From Vanessa cardui (Eukaryota; Arthropoda; Insecta; Lepidoptera; Nymphalidae), in assembly GCF_905220365.1 (NCBI RefSeq), contig NC_061139.1, positions 12,237,001 through 12,301,000 of the forward strand: a stretch of DNA of 64,000 bases, given 5' to 3'. The notes under the pieces are model-generated. The model ran no database searches, was not told the DNA's origin, and saw only the letters and a list, made by a program, of their open reading frames with translations. Made by a program: the position numbers and the translations under genes. Below, piece by piece: positions 9,681 through 24,600 of this stretch. Numbering within the stretch: position 1 is the stretch's first letter; every line of letters begins with the position of its first letter.

Positions 9681-12600
9681 GTAAGGATTATTTAACTAAC
9701 AAAATAATGACGTTCGTAATTATTGTATGCTTTATCGACGTTACGTATATTTCTCAGCTGTTTTTTCCAACTAATTGACATATGCCGTCACTTAATCTGA
9801 CAGATTATTTTTTAATCTAGCAATACTTTCTATAATGAAAGTATTAATAGTCTTTGTATTTAAAAAAATAAATACCTCTCCATTTATTTTCTTAAGTAAT
9901 TTCATTCAGAGATCATTGGTAAGCGTTTGTTGAGTCGAGTAACATTTAATTACAAAACTGATAAATAAAATAGGATGTTATTAAAAATTACATGGGGAGT
10001 TGATAATAAACGAGGAGAACAGTGTAAGTGTGTGAGATTACATACCGTCTGCTGATATGATCACTGTGATGATTTTTTAAAATTTATTTATAAGCCTTAC
10101 ATTACCAATATACCAATCTTGCGAACTTAGATGTTATGTCGCTATTACCTGTAGTTCTGGCTCGCAAACCGTAACACAACAATATGACTGACTGGCGGTA
10201 TGATAACTGATAAACTGGAATAAAGCTACCGCTATTTATAAATAGATAAAAAGTAGAATTCCTGTCTTAAATTTTCGCGATTATTACACATTTAAATAAA
10301 ACTAATTATAACGGATGAATCGCGTATATTAATTATTTTTAAACATCCCGACGTTTCGAGCACTTTGCAGTGTTCGTGGTCACGGGTAGACTAAGATGAC
10401 ATTTGTCTATTTGAAGAACAAAGGAAATATTATTAACAACTACCGCCAACGATTTCTCAATTGATATCTTGAGTAACGTTCCGGTTGCACGCAGAAGGCA
10501 CTAACTGTATCTTTAGGTCTTGCAGTCTGTTGGATTTGGGATTTTAAATTTTTAATAAGTGGATCCCAGGTGTTAGAAAGTCTCCAACCATCTTCTCTAT
10601 TGAAGTTCGGATGTTTTTGAATTTCAATAGCCTCGCGTATCATTCTAGGAATGAATCTGTGTTCTCTAGCGAGGATCTGTGGTTTATCAAATCGGATAAA
10701 ATGGTTAGGTTTATCCAGAGCATGTTCACAGACTGCAGACTTAGAAGAACGCCTATTTTTGACATCTCCTATATGTTCCTTGACCCTGGTACCGATGCTT
10801 CTCTTTGTTTGGCCTATGTAAGATAAACCACACTCACATTCGAGTTTATATACTCCTGCAGTTTGTAAAGGGATATTACTCTTGATAGGTCTCAAGAACT
10901 GGCTCACTTTTAGTTTTAACTAGTTACAGACAGGATTGGCAACATCTTGAAGCGAGCTTCGATTAAAACCGTTTACAAGCCTCATAAGAAAGTGAGCCAG
11001 TTCTTGAGACCTATCAAGAGTAATATCCCTTTACAAACTGCAGGAGTATATAAACTCGAATGTGAGTGTGGTTTATCTTACATAGGCCAAACAAAGAGAA
11101 GCATCGGTACCAGGGTCAAGGAACATATAGGAGATGTCAAAAATAGGCGTTCTTCTAAGTCTGCAGTCTGTGAACATGCTCTGGATAAACCTAACCATTT
11201 TATCCGATTTGATAAACCACAGATCCTCGCTAGAGAACACAGATTCATTCCTAGAATGATACGCGAGGCTATTGAAATTCAAAAACATCCGAACTTCAAT
11301 AGAGAAGATGGTTGGAGACTTTCTAACACCTGGGATCCACTTATTAAAAATTTAAAATCCCAAATCCAACAGACTGCAAGACCTAAAGATACAGTTAGTG
11401 CCTTCTGCGTGCAACCGGAACGTTACTCAAGATATCAATTGAGAAATCGTTGGCGGTAGTTGTTAATAATATTTCCTTTGTTCTTCAAATAGACAAATGT
11501 CATCTTAGTCTACCCGTGACCACGAACACTGCAAAGTGCTCGAAACGTCGGGATGTTTAAAAATAATTAATATACGCGATTCATCCGTTATAATTAGTTT
11601 TATTTAAAAGTAGAATTCCACTGTAAACTCGGATATAGTTATCATCTAAATATAAGTTTTGTCGCCAGTAGTAGATATATAAATTGAAACGCGTACGACG
11701 TCTACATAACATGAGCAACAAATTAATTTAATAATAAACTTTACTTAAGCACCTACAAACTGAACGCTCGGAGGATTCCCATTATAGTTAAATTAATCTT
11801 CTTCACCCCTTTCCCCTTAATTTATCACACGCCATTATAGCCCTAAATGTCAAGTAATAGAGGCCGGTTTAACTTACATTAAAAGTGTGGCAGTTTAGTT
11901 TATGTTAAGCAGCGTGTAACTTGATTAACTTGTTACTGGTTATCTTTAGTAATTGATTTCACATATTAAAGTTTTGACTCGGGACTATATTTTAAAATAT
12001 GTTACTTTGTATATCCATACTATCTATACTTAATATTATAAATGTGAATGAAACTCTGTCCGTCGCTCTTTCACAACGAAACCAATGACTCAACAACAGG
12101 CTGTAAATTCCCACTGCTGGGCTAAAGGCATCCTCTCCGCTTGAGGAGAAGGTTTGGAACATAATCCAACGCGCTGTTCCAATGCAGGTTGGTGGAATGC
12201 ACATGTGGCAGAATATCTATGAAATTTGTCACATGCAGGTATCCTCACGATGTTTTCCTTCTCCGCTGAGCACGAGATGAATTATAAACACAAATTAAGC
12301 ACATGAAACAGCGGGGCTTGCCTGGGTTTGAACCCGCAACCACCGGTTAAGATGCACGCGTTTGAACCACTGGGCCATCTCGACTCTTACTACGACGAAA
12401 CCAATGACTCAAATTTGATAAAATTTGGCGTGAAACAAACTTGAACTCCAAAAAAGGACATAGGCTAAGTTTTTGCCTAAAACGCGAGCAAAACCGCGGG
12501 CGACAACTACTTTTAAAATAAATTCAAATAAACAAGAGTTTAGTTAAACTTGTATTAACATGAAGGAATGTGATCGCATACGACGAAGTTACGTTGAGTG

Positions 12601-15600
12601 ATGAGGAGCACCGCCTCCAAAAACATACTACAAGTTTTTGTATTGTTGATTGTAGAGCCTTATGCGAGCTCAACTGAGTACCACCTCATGATAATATATT
12701 TTACCCCCAAACGGCAATACTTTGTTTTGGTTGCATTGTTGTATTCCCGTTTGAACAGTGAGTGAGCCAACGCTACTAAAAACATATGGAACATGTTAAG
12801 TTAGTTCCCAGTGTTGGTGGTGCATTGTAGATATAAGTAATTGTTAAAATTTCTGACACCACTAATGTATATTGTGGTGACCACTCACCATTAGTTGGAC
12901 CATTATCCAGCCCTCTTACCGTTTAGAAAAAAAATACTGTCTTCTTAAACAGAAGAGGCGTTGCCTTAATAGGGAATCTGGTAATTTAAAGATTTTTTTT
13001 TAAATAATTTCGCCCCAAGAAATATTACAAAGGAACGAGATGAACAAATTCGTGAGGACTACTTCATAAATTTATATTTTAATAACACTTAAGAGCCAAT
13101 CAAGTTTCATTTCTTCAACCAAGACAATAATTATCGTTAAGCAGCACTAAAACTCATCTTGAATACTTCGAGAATATCACCCATTCGAGATAATGGGACA
13201 TCATCCCGTGCCGGGCCATTTCACGATTATTCGGGGTCAGATTTAGGTGTCATTTATGGAGGGGCTTTAAGACGATATAATTACTAGCGACGATTATAGC
13301 TTTACTGATCGTGAACGAAGGTCTAGTGAACTTGCAAAGGTTAATTCAAACGAGATAACAATAAAACAGATTCCGATGATCCGGGTTCAAACCCCAGGTC
13401 GATAGAAGTTTGACTTTTTAGATCGAGAAATTTTCGGTCGCAAGAATACACTTCGGGTGCTTTAGAAAACAGATTATTCTAGAGATTATAAGATAGATCC
13501 TGTGTTTGGGCACACACAGTTGCACAATACATACCTACTATATCCTGTGTAGTTGAGAGACTTGAGATTGACCGCCGTGACCAAAAATCAATCAGGACAA
13601 TATTTAAGAGAGGTCAATAAAGAATTAAGAATCAAAAAAGAGTCAAGTCTTCAACGGTCAAATATCAGCAATTTACTCATGTCGTATTTCACTGTAAAAC
13701 GTAAAACGTTATACGCTATATTGATCCATAAATACTTCAAATGCTATAATATTTATATTCATTTTCGCGTAACACTTTGACATTTTACGATCGTGTTCTG
13801 ATCTTTCGGCTTTCCTAGAGATGCGCTCTTTGATCTAGGATAGATATTGAGGATACTTTGACAATTCTCTTTTGATCTCTGACTCTCAAAGAAGCTTATT
13901 GTTACTAGCCGGAATGTTTTAATTGATATAAATCATCATTTTGGTCGTATAAGATTTTTATGTTGATGAAAACAGAGAATGCGTTTTTTGCACAAACTGC
14001 CTCCGATAATATCTTCTGTGCACCTAGATAGTGTATCTTTGAAATTATTGAAGGTCGAATTTTGAATTATTTTATGAAGTCTCTCGTCCAGCAAATAATG
14101 TGTTGTATTTACACATTTTACTGACATACTTCATGTTTTACTGTCAAGAACTTTAGTCGTATAAGCTTAAGGCCATGATGAGGTAGCTCTCCACATTTCT
14201 TAGATGGGTCTCAGTACTGAGCTCTCAATCGGCGACTCTGATCTAAAAATCATAAATACAAACATTACACAACGAACCCCTCGTTGTGTAATGTTTGAAT
14301 AATAATATTAATAAAGAAAATCAATATATTCTCAATAAATTTTAACTAAACTCATAATACTACTATTATATCTAGACTTAATGTGAGTATGGACAATGCA
14401 TCATCCTATACCCGACCCAAAGTCCGGGAAATGTCCGCAAATAAACTTAATGGATCTATTCTTCAAGCGAACTGACATACCGTCGTTCAGAATAATCATA
14501 ATTTTTTTTATTTAATAATACGAGCCGAGTCCCAGAGATGTGAACGTAAGCACAGTAACTGATGATTGTTAGTTCAAACAAACGCCACTTAATTGTCATG
14601 TAATTCGTGTTTGTAATTTATCTCGTGCTCGATAGAAAGGAACATGTACCTAATTTCAATTAAATTCTCCATGCATTGTGGTAAAAAAAACTCCTAAACT
14701 TTTCCTCAGTGGAAGAGGAAGCTTAAATTTTTTTTATCTAGTTCGAACAAATCACCTACTTTGTGAGAACAATTCAGAAACACGATCGTGGATTGTCAGC
14801 AACTTATGTGGTGTTTGCTACGATAAACTAATACAAATAGATTAACAAAATATATGTTTTTATCCTATATATTTAAGTTAAGACTCACTTATTTCTTGTG
14901 GTCAAAAATCTTGTTAACCCCGTATATTCTACAAAAATGTATTTGCTTACGACGCCATATTAGAAACTTCTAAAATAATTAGTGTTTCTTTACATGTTTA
15001 TGTATATTATATATATATACTTCTCAACCTTCCTCTTGAATCACTGTTTATTAAAAATAATCGCACTAAAATGCGATGCGTAATGAATGCGTAGAGACGG
15101 ACAGCGTTAAGCGTCTTTGTATTATACTATGTAACGGCTTCGCACGGGTGCAATACTGTTATTAAATATACTACAGAATTTGTTTATTAACGACATTACA
15201 TGAGAAACTTTTAAAATTATCAGTGTTAATTAACTATATTGTTTCTGTATTATATACAAAAACCTTCCTCTCGAATCACTCTATCTATTAAAAAAACCTC
15301 ATTAAAACCTGTTGCGTAGTTTTAAAGATTGAAGCGTACATACATAGGGACAGAAAAAGTGACTTTGTTTTATACTATGTAAATATGATGATAATCTCTA
15401 ACTTCTTTTTTCTTACTGAAGTTTTTGTTACCTTTGATATCGTTTAAATTATGATAGCTTGAAAATGTTATCATTGTTTTGTATTAATAATTTGTCGTCC
15501 TCATTCTTAACGACTGTGTGTTGCGTACAAGAAACGAAGAAGTCTTGCTTTATGAGAGAAATCTTTCATTTCTTATCAGAGAAGGCAACCACTCAGAAAT

Positions 15601-18600
15601 ATCGAAGTTAAAGTGTGACTTTTGTGACCAGACTACGAATAAAGCCTTACTTCAGAGTAACATTCATATTAAAGAGATTTTATACATAGTTTTTCACATA
15701 GTTCGATTTAATTTTTATTTAATATAGATTACGTTTTAGAAGGTAGGGCTTATTGATGGAGAGAGAAGCGAATTGCGATTAAACGGAGAATGCGGCTAAA
15801 ATTAAGGGGGATCATTCCACGCAGTCATGATTTCCACGTATAATTTCTAATGTCAGTAAACAGTTAACAGTAACAGCTTGTAAATTTCCCACTGTTGAGC
15901 TAAGGTCTCCTCTCCCATTAAGGAGAGGTTTTGGAACATATTCCACCACGCTATTCCAATGGGTTAGTGGAATGCACAATTAGTAGAATTTTGATGAAAT
16001 TAGACACTTTCTTCACAATGTTTTCCTTCACCGCCGAACACGAAATTAGTTATAAACACAAATTAAGCATATATATGTAGTGGTGCTTGCCTGGGTTTGA
16101 ACCCGAAATCATCGGTAAAGATGCACGCGTTCAAACCACTCCATTTAAATAATTATTTCTTTAATAAATATGTTACAAAAACCACAATCAATTTTATATT
16201 CTAATTGAAAATCAACGCATAATAACTCCACGCTTTTCATTATTCAAACAATCGTGTCTAGAAAAGTATATTCCATTTACGATGTTTTTTTAATACTTTT
16301 CTACAATGTTTTACATTTATAGAACCTCTTTTAAAAGTCTTTAGAATTGTACGTGTGTGCTTTAAATCTGATACATTTTTTTTTCTTATCTTGCAGTTTA
16401 ATGAAACATCAAAGGGACTAACTTAGAGGACTCTTAAGACTGTCCAATTAAAATTTATCACACGAATTTCTTTCATGTTTAAACTTGAGTATCAGTCCTC
16501 AGACTTAAGTATTTCTTTAGAAAAGATTTATAAGAACTATTTTCTGTGGCTTTATTAAGTGCTGCCAACATAATAACATAGATTTTATCTTTATTAAATA
16601 AAACCTTCTTTTTAATTTTTAAAATATGAAAAGGCAAACAGACAGGTCAACCTCGTGTATTGCATAGTCGTCTTTTCTGAAAAGAGGAGAATGAAAGAAT
16701 GATAAAGTATTGCTAAGGTAAATATGCCAATTTCATTGGACACGTGCAGGTTTCCTTACGTTTTCCTTTACGACCGACTGCAAGATGATTTATAAACACA
16801 GTCTCAATCTCAATTCCTAACACTCTCAATATGTTTAATAGACAACTGAAATTTTATATACTAGTTTAAATACAGACACATATGAGGTAACATTATACAT
16901 TGGCGCTGTAAAGAATAGTTAATATTTCTTAAAGTACTAATGTCTATGGGCAAAGGTGAAGAATTATCGTCATGTGGCCCATTTGACAGCCCACTTGAAT
17001 AAATAACTTAAAACATAAAAATAGATATCGTTGTATCACGAGTGAAACATGCAGTATGTAGTACTGTCTAATATTCAAGTGAAAATTAGCATTTGAAAGC
17101 GTGATCATATTACTTCCGATCTCGACTTTTCTCGACGGAATATACAAAGTAACAATTTGAATATACTTTAAATGTTATGTTATGTTATAAAGATACAATA
17201 TATAAGTTTCCTCACAATGTTTTCCTTTAATGCTGAATATAAGATCAGTTATAAACACAAATTAAACCCATGATAGTCCAGCAGTCTGCCCAAATTTGCA
17301 ACTAAAAAATTTACTGTCATAATAATTTTGAATAACGATGAGTATACAATTTTTACTTAAAAGTAAATTCAAAGGGTTCATTATTCATTTGGATTCCATA
17401 TTTACTGTAATAATAAATGTATTTATATTGAACAATTTAAATTATAAATCTTATCATAATAATTATAGACACTCAAATTTCTTAATGTTAGAGTTCTACT
17501 ACCAAGTGTTTCTAGCATTAATTTTCTTAATTCAATCTTTGAAAGATTTGCATATTAATTATATGACTTTCAGTGTAAAAAATACCCAGGAAAATTTATT
17601 ATGTAAATATGAATACTTAATGTAATTTAAATATTCTACAGGAAAATCAACATACACTAATTTTAAGCTTTCTTATCCTCTAATTATTAAAGTAAACTTT
17701 AAAAGCAACATTGTTTCCGGGATTTCCGAGAAAATCTTGCTCGGAAAAGGGCTATTGAATTTATAAAATTGAAAACCTGCCATTATAAATTTACCTTTTG
17801 TTCATAAAATTGCTATTAATTCAAACAAAGCGATAATCGGATACATATTTTGATAGATTATTGAAACAAAGTTGAGATGATTATATTTCTAGAACAGCAA
17901 AATTATAGTCAAAAATTATATAAATGTCAATTAAATTAATTTTTAGAATGATTAAGATTTAGAAGGCTTTAAACTCTTCGCGCTTAACCCGCTGAAATGA
18001 TTTTGATGAAATTTGGTAAAAAAAAGAGATAGCATGAGTCCCGGAAAAGATATAGTCTATTGTGTCCTATAGGTTTTTCTTTATAAATGTCGCGCCTTTA
18101 GCTAGCACAAATTATTTTATTATAATTCAAATGTATGTAAGTAGAATTGAATATTTTAAAAATAAAAAACGGACCCAAACTTGAACCTCGTAGAACTTCT
18201 AAATCTAAAAATCCAATCAATTTATAAAAAGAGTTTAATAAAAACTCTAAAAAATACTTATTTATTATGTACTTATATTTAAAAAGGATTATTCATACGT
18301 ACAAACAGTAATTACATAAGCTTACTAACCCTTCGAGACAGCCCAATACAATACTATGTATGTATATTAAATAACTATATAGATTTTTACTTAGCATTAG
18401 ATATTGTATGCTAATATAGTTTGCATAAGAACCCTTACTCAAAACTCCTCGGGGAGTTCTATTAAATCATTAACGGATAATTGGAGAGTAATTAACATGT
18501 AGTGGATTATATGATATTAATTAATGGATTGAACGGTTACGGTGTCTCTTTTACGTAATGCTAAATATATAATCACCTAACAAATAGATCATATATGTAT

Positions 18601-21600
18601 ATACAGCTTACACTAAAGAAAAGGAAGAAGGATGAAACTTCCTCTTGGGATGGTCACGAATTATAAACAAACAATATTCTTCTTAAATCCAGATATATTT
18701 TGCTAACGTTGGTTTCACACTAATCGGTGTTTCAAATTATGCATCTAGTCTAATCTATCGTTTTCATTATTCAAGAATGATCCACATTCTATCCAAACAT
18801 TGCCATCGCGTTCGATTCTTATGACATTTATTTTCCTTACCGGCCAGTATCAGACACTCGGCCAGCATTAATCGTTAAAAATTTAAATATTACATTACAA
18901 AATATTCTAAAAATAGTCAATCGACATATCATTAATTAAATTATTCTAATAAATTATAGTTATAAAATGTGTAAAAAAATAATAACTCTAACATTCCTCA
19001 CTCTTAAAATATTAAACACACAACATAAGTTTCCTAACAATGTTTTCCTTTAAAGCCAAAAACGAGATCAATTTTATAAACACAAATTAAGCACATGCTT
19101 TATTAGATCTTTTTAACTTTGCCGTTTCATAAATTCATATTATTTATAAAAAATACATTAGTCATTACAAGATTATATATATATTAAAAAGGGTGGACCT
19201 AATACTTGTTGACTTTATGTAAGATGTATAATATACACATGTAAATTATATTTAACTAACAGTTGAGAAGAACAAGAATAATACAGTCAGTATTATTCTT
19301 GTTCTTCTCAACAGAACCTGCATTCCAAAACGATGGTAGTTTCACTTAATATGGTTTGTTAAATGACGATTCAAAGGTATTTTTAAATGCCTCCTTGAAT
19401 AAAATTTATTTTGATTTTGTTTAGTAGTCTTCCCGGGTTTTAACCTACAATATTCGATAAGATGTCGTGTACAAACATGTAAACCATGTCTGATTATTCG
19501 TCGTTGTAAATCTTAATAATGTATTTCATCTAAATTTCAGCAACGGCGATTACACGGCAAACAATAATAAGTCCAATAGTACTATACAAGATAGTTAATT
19601 GTCAAATTTATAACTCAAGACTGTTTACTGAAATTAAAATGAAATCAATATTTGGAATTTGCAAATTATTAGATAAATGCCCCCCAAAATCTACCTCCCC
19701 TAAATCTTGGGGTGTTGTCTATGGGTGATGGTGACCACTTACCATCAGGTGGCCCATATGCTCATCCGCCAAACTAAACCATAAAAAACATATGTTTTTT
19801 GCATTTATTCTAATATGCTATGATATCTATTATTCAGAAGTTTTTCAGGACTTATACACGAAATATCTACATATACTATGTATGCACGCATGTGATAGTT
19901 ACCGCCAGGGAGAAATTAATAAAATTCGGCTTTCCAGGAGCTTATAACTTCAATCTACATATAGTAAATTTAATATTACGGAATTCCGAAAAGATTTGCA
20001 GAGGATACTGCGATAGTTTCAATATTTTACGTGACACAGTTTTCTTATTATTCTATGATCGGCTAGCTATTTGTAAATTAAGTAAAGTAAAAGTAACAGC
20101 CTGTAAATTCCCACTGCTGGGCTAAAGGCCTCCTCTCCCATTGAGGAGAATGTTTATGGAACATTGTCCACACCGTTGTTCCAATGCGGGTTGGTGGAAT
20201 GCACAAGTGGCACAATTTTGATGAAATTAGACACATGCAGGTTTCCTCACGATGTTTTCCTTCACCGCCGAGTTCGAGATGAATTATAAACACAAATTCA
20301 GCATAAGAATATTCAGCGGTGTTTGTCTGGGTTTGTTCCCGCTATCATCGGTTAAGATGCTCGTGTTCTAACCACTGGGCCATCTCGGCTCTTTTAAATA
20401 TATATATTATATATATATATTTAAAAGAGCCGAGATATATATATATATATTTTATTTAACTTTTCATGGGTACGCCACTCTGAGGTCCCGGGTTCGATTC
20501 CCGGCCGAATCCATGGAGAAATGTTTCATTAGTTTTCTATATTGTCTTAGGTCTGGATGTTTGTGGTACCGTCGTTGCTTCTGATTTTCCATAACACAAG
20601 TGCTTTAGCTACTTACATTGGGATTAGAGTAATGTATGTGATATAGCCTAAAAAATAAAATACCCATAAAATATTTAACGTGCTGAATGAGACAACCTTA
20701 CCTAATGGAAGAACATGTTTATCAAAGAGCGGGGTATTTTAATTAATGTTTAACTCTGCAAAGCGTTCGTCAAATGTGCCATTCCTCAAATTAAGGCGTT
20801 TATAAGCTTGTATGATTTAGCTGCGTCTATCTAATATATCATGTGACTAATTTCAATATTAAACCTTTCAAAATTCAAAACCTTCTCCTCAAAGGGAAGA
20901 GACCTTAGCCCAGCAGTGGGAAATTTACAGACTGTTGTTATTGTTGTTATTGTTTATTTGACTTTTATGGTTGGAATAGAGTATGAATGTGTGAGTGTTT
21001 TTGTAACACCGAGTCATATTATTAATTATCTATTTACATGTTAATAAATAGAGTTTACATGAAACAGTAATTATGTATCAAAAGTAACATATCTTAGTGT
21101 AAAACGAAATTGAACTGATGTGGGTTTTAATTCAGCGAGCATCGTGTAATTATGTTGACAGTGTATGCTTACATAGTTCGAGAGGCGACTGTAATTTACC
21201 GAACGTTATTAAACTTGGCGCGCCTCGCACTCAACAAAGCGACTTGTTCGTGTATAGACTTCATACATGCGATACTATGAAAGTAATTAAAAAAAAATAC
21301 GACACAATTTGGTACACGTATACAAAAGAATTATTTATGAGAAGTATTCGAATTCATTTGTCACTGTAATTATAAATGTGCTTGTATACACTTTGTTTTG
21401 TTTGTTTAAATTTGGAACGACAATTTTTTACCGTAACATTAATTAACATTTTTCGTTTATAATAAAAAAAAAAACTGTTTATAAATAAGTCATATCAATA
21501 CGCAATACTAGTTTATGTAATTAAGCGTGTGAGTATTTGTTGAAAAGCAAGGTATATGTATATATTACTGTGGAAGCTCGAAGCTCCAACCATAGAAGCA

Positions 21601-24600
21601 GAAAATATGACCGTCTAGAAACCAATACTACGGCTTTATAACAAAAAAAGAAAAACGTAAATAAAATGAAATTGTTTTCAATAAACTCCCATTCTAACTG
21701 AACGAATGTATAAGTACTATTTGACATTAAAATATCAAAAAAAAATCATAATTTTTGCGCCAAATGTTGCAATTTACTATGAAAGATAAAATGATTTTGA
21801 TTTTTAAAGAAACAGCATATAAACCTTCCTAAGTGGGGACTAATAATTAAAAATTTTAATCATCAAAAAATGTCATGAATATAAATTAATAATAAAGTTA
21901 TTCGATAAAAATTTAATACGCGCGCATTTCGGTAGGCGGGTCAGATTATATACTTTTTAAATTTATTAATAAGCCGATGGGAGACACACTAAAATATGAA
22001 CTATTTTTTTTTAATATTGGTGTTTTAATTATATTCTAAGTAAACCATGTATTTTAGCAATTAAAATTAATTATTTTTTTAGTAACTGATTTAGTCTTAC
22101 GATTGTATTTAGTATGTATGAGGTCGCCATATAGGCTACCTATAAAGGCCCCTAAAAATACCTAAAAAAAAATTGCCAAACCGAGCTGGCCATTTGTTAT
22201 AATACGTAAATCTTAACCACAGATTGTGTGTTCAAACTCAAATACCATTAAACTTCCAGGTACTTAAGATATGTTTATAATTCATCTCAAGAGTAGCGTG
22301 ATACAACAACCTCCAAACCTACTCTTAAAAATATAGAAGGTTCTACCAAGCAAGCACATTTACTAAGAATTTTAAAGTAGTTGCGCCAAAGGAGGTTTTA
22401 CTCTCAAAAACATCTTCCTTACTTTGACACCGTTAAGGTATGTATGCTGTTGCTTTGTGTCACGCAATTTGAACGATACATATTAACGCGTGACACACAA
22501 AATGAAATTCCTTGTCACGCTGCAATATCAGGAGTAATGGGAGTGGAGCACGCTTCTCGCGAGTTCATGAAATTCGCAGTCCGCCCTTGTACTATTCGCG
22601 AAGTGATTTATATAACAGATTAATTTACTTTAAAACGGCTATCACTTGCGCTCCCTATAACATGCTGATATAAGGCACTTTGTGCTTGCTTAAAAGTTTA
22701 TAAGTACGCGTCTTTAAATATAAATGTAAACAATGATTAATTAATTAATGCTTAGTATTGTTCTTTCGATTTGGAAGACAAAGAGATATAATCGTTTTAC
22801 TAAACATGCTTAACAAAGTTTGAAGTTTAAAAAATATTTCTTCTCAGATTTATTAATATTAAATTAAAGTTTTCAGAAGTAACTGAGTTGATTTCAGTCT
22901 ATATGTATAAATTAAGCATAACATGGTTTTTTGAATATGATTTAAAATAGTAAAGTTCATGTCGTACAATAAACACGAAAGCTGCATGGCGGAATAAGGT
23001 CCAAATCTCCATCTTAACCTTAGTCCAACATTGGCCCAATTCGTCCAATTAGATAGCCTAATTTTCTACTCTCACTACATTATGGAATGTATAATGAAGA
23101 TATCCTCCCGACCAATTTTGCCAACAGTGGCCAATCTGTAAGAAGATTTGCCAACGCTATTAACTCTTTATACCATCCCGGCATAATAGCAAAGGAAAGG
23201 CAAATCCAACACGACCCGAAAGAGCTTAAGTGCAGGCACAATTTTTCGAAAGAATCCTTATTTTTTTTAACAGCCCGACCTCGGACTTGAACCGCGACAT
23301 CTGCTGCCTTATAGATACTATATCTGTGAAAAACTATTGGAGTGTGTGTGAACAAGCGTAAGGGAAAGGAAACCTGTTTTAATACGTATCAAAAAGATGA
23401 CTATTCCTTCCTTTGCTGGACTGAATGTTACCTCATAATGTTACCTTAATGCTTCGGACACATCACATATTCTTATCTAAAACAACGCAGAATATTATAC
23501 TTCACAAACCGTGGTGCAAATAAGTATAAATTATCTAATCGCTTTTGTATTTCGATGGGACGACAAGTCGACGCGTTCGAAAAATATCGAAAGTTTTATC
23601 CAAACCATATATAATAACCCAATAATCAAACCCGAAAACGCAACAACTAGATTTTTATAGGTGGATGGACAGCAAATTTGCCTGATGTTAAGAGGTTTAA
23701 AAAATATTAAACGCTCCTTACAACTCCAATGCGCCACCAACCTTCGTAACTAAGATGCTATATCACTCGTGTCTGTAGTAACACCCTCACCCTTCAAACC
23801 GGAACATAATTATTCTATGTAAGCCGCTTGATGGTACATTTTCTGACGGGTTGATGGTACCTATCCAGGTGGACTAGGATAAAGCTTTAGAGATGATGGC
23901 AATTATGAAAAAAAAAATTAAACACGGTGAAAAAAATATTACACAATACTTTATCTCTGATACCTAATCTTTAACGATAATGCCTATCGTTTCTTTTTTT
24001 TCTATTCGTTTTCTTCTCTTTAGATTAAAGATCATGACAGTATTGTTGTTTTAATGTTAATGAGTTCAGTGTCCAACAACGCTTTTTATCTAGGTCAGAC
24101 CTCCATGGACTCCATTAAACAGCACCTTTGACCCTTGCGGTCTCGTCCTACGATAAATATTTATGCGAGCTTTACCCAGATCAAACAATATTATACTTTA
24201 GAATTGATGTTTCAGAGACATTTTTACATAATGTGTTTCTTGTAACGCTTTTTAATATGGACTTAACTGTGTTGTAATAAGGATGGAAGTCGTTCGATGT
24301 GTTATTATGTTTTAAAACGTTCTTAAAAGTACATTAAAATTGTATCACTCGAGAGACTTTTCAAGCAAGACGTTACCAAGTTTTTGTATTGTCAGTACTC
24401 GTTATGAATGTGGTGAATTTATTTAATTCTATTTATGATATACTTTATTTTTAATTAAGTGAACATGGAACTCTGAAAAGAGGTTTTACTGAAGTGCAGA
24501 ATTATTTAATTTAATTATGAGTCGAATTAATGACATAGTATAGAGTATGAAGGTTATAAAAAAAGACAAAATTTACTTTATTCAAGTAGGCTTTACAAGT

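Larger units (their letters stand above)
10249..11619. mobile_element. Penelope-like element as a head-to-head inverted pair, 14-bp target-site duplication
   Basis: The direct repeat aaaagtagaattcc is at 10249-10262 and 11606-11619. Inside are two arms, 10291-10910 and 10989-11608, both 620 bp, that are reverse complements as far as I can read, separated by 78 bp. The outer left end has an extra tail (tgtcttaaattttcgcgatt...) missing on the right. Each arm encodes the C-terminal GIY-YIG endonuclease and 3' region of a Penelope-like element. The reverse transcriptase part is absent. Inverted, 5'-truncated partial copies are a known habit of this retroelement class. Confidence 0.88.

Noticed and set aside
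10947..10949. TTG at 10947 as a start codon for the right-arm endonuclease
   Set aside because: The frame is open upstream and reads like the linker of the polyprotein; this is a truncated internal piece, not a gene start.
14940..15380. CRISPR-like or satellite array from repeated D blocks
   Set aside because: Only two diverged copies of a dispersed repeat in tandem, with no regular spacers; the genome is eukaryotic.
22381..22623. 80-codon plus-strand frame in intron 1
   Set aside because: No start context, domain or splice sites; short inverted words (gcgtgacac) hint at a repeat.
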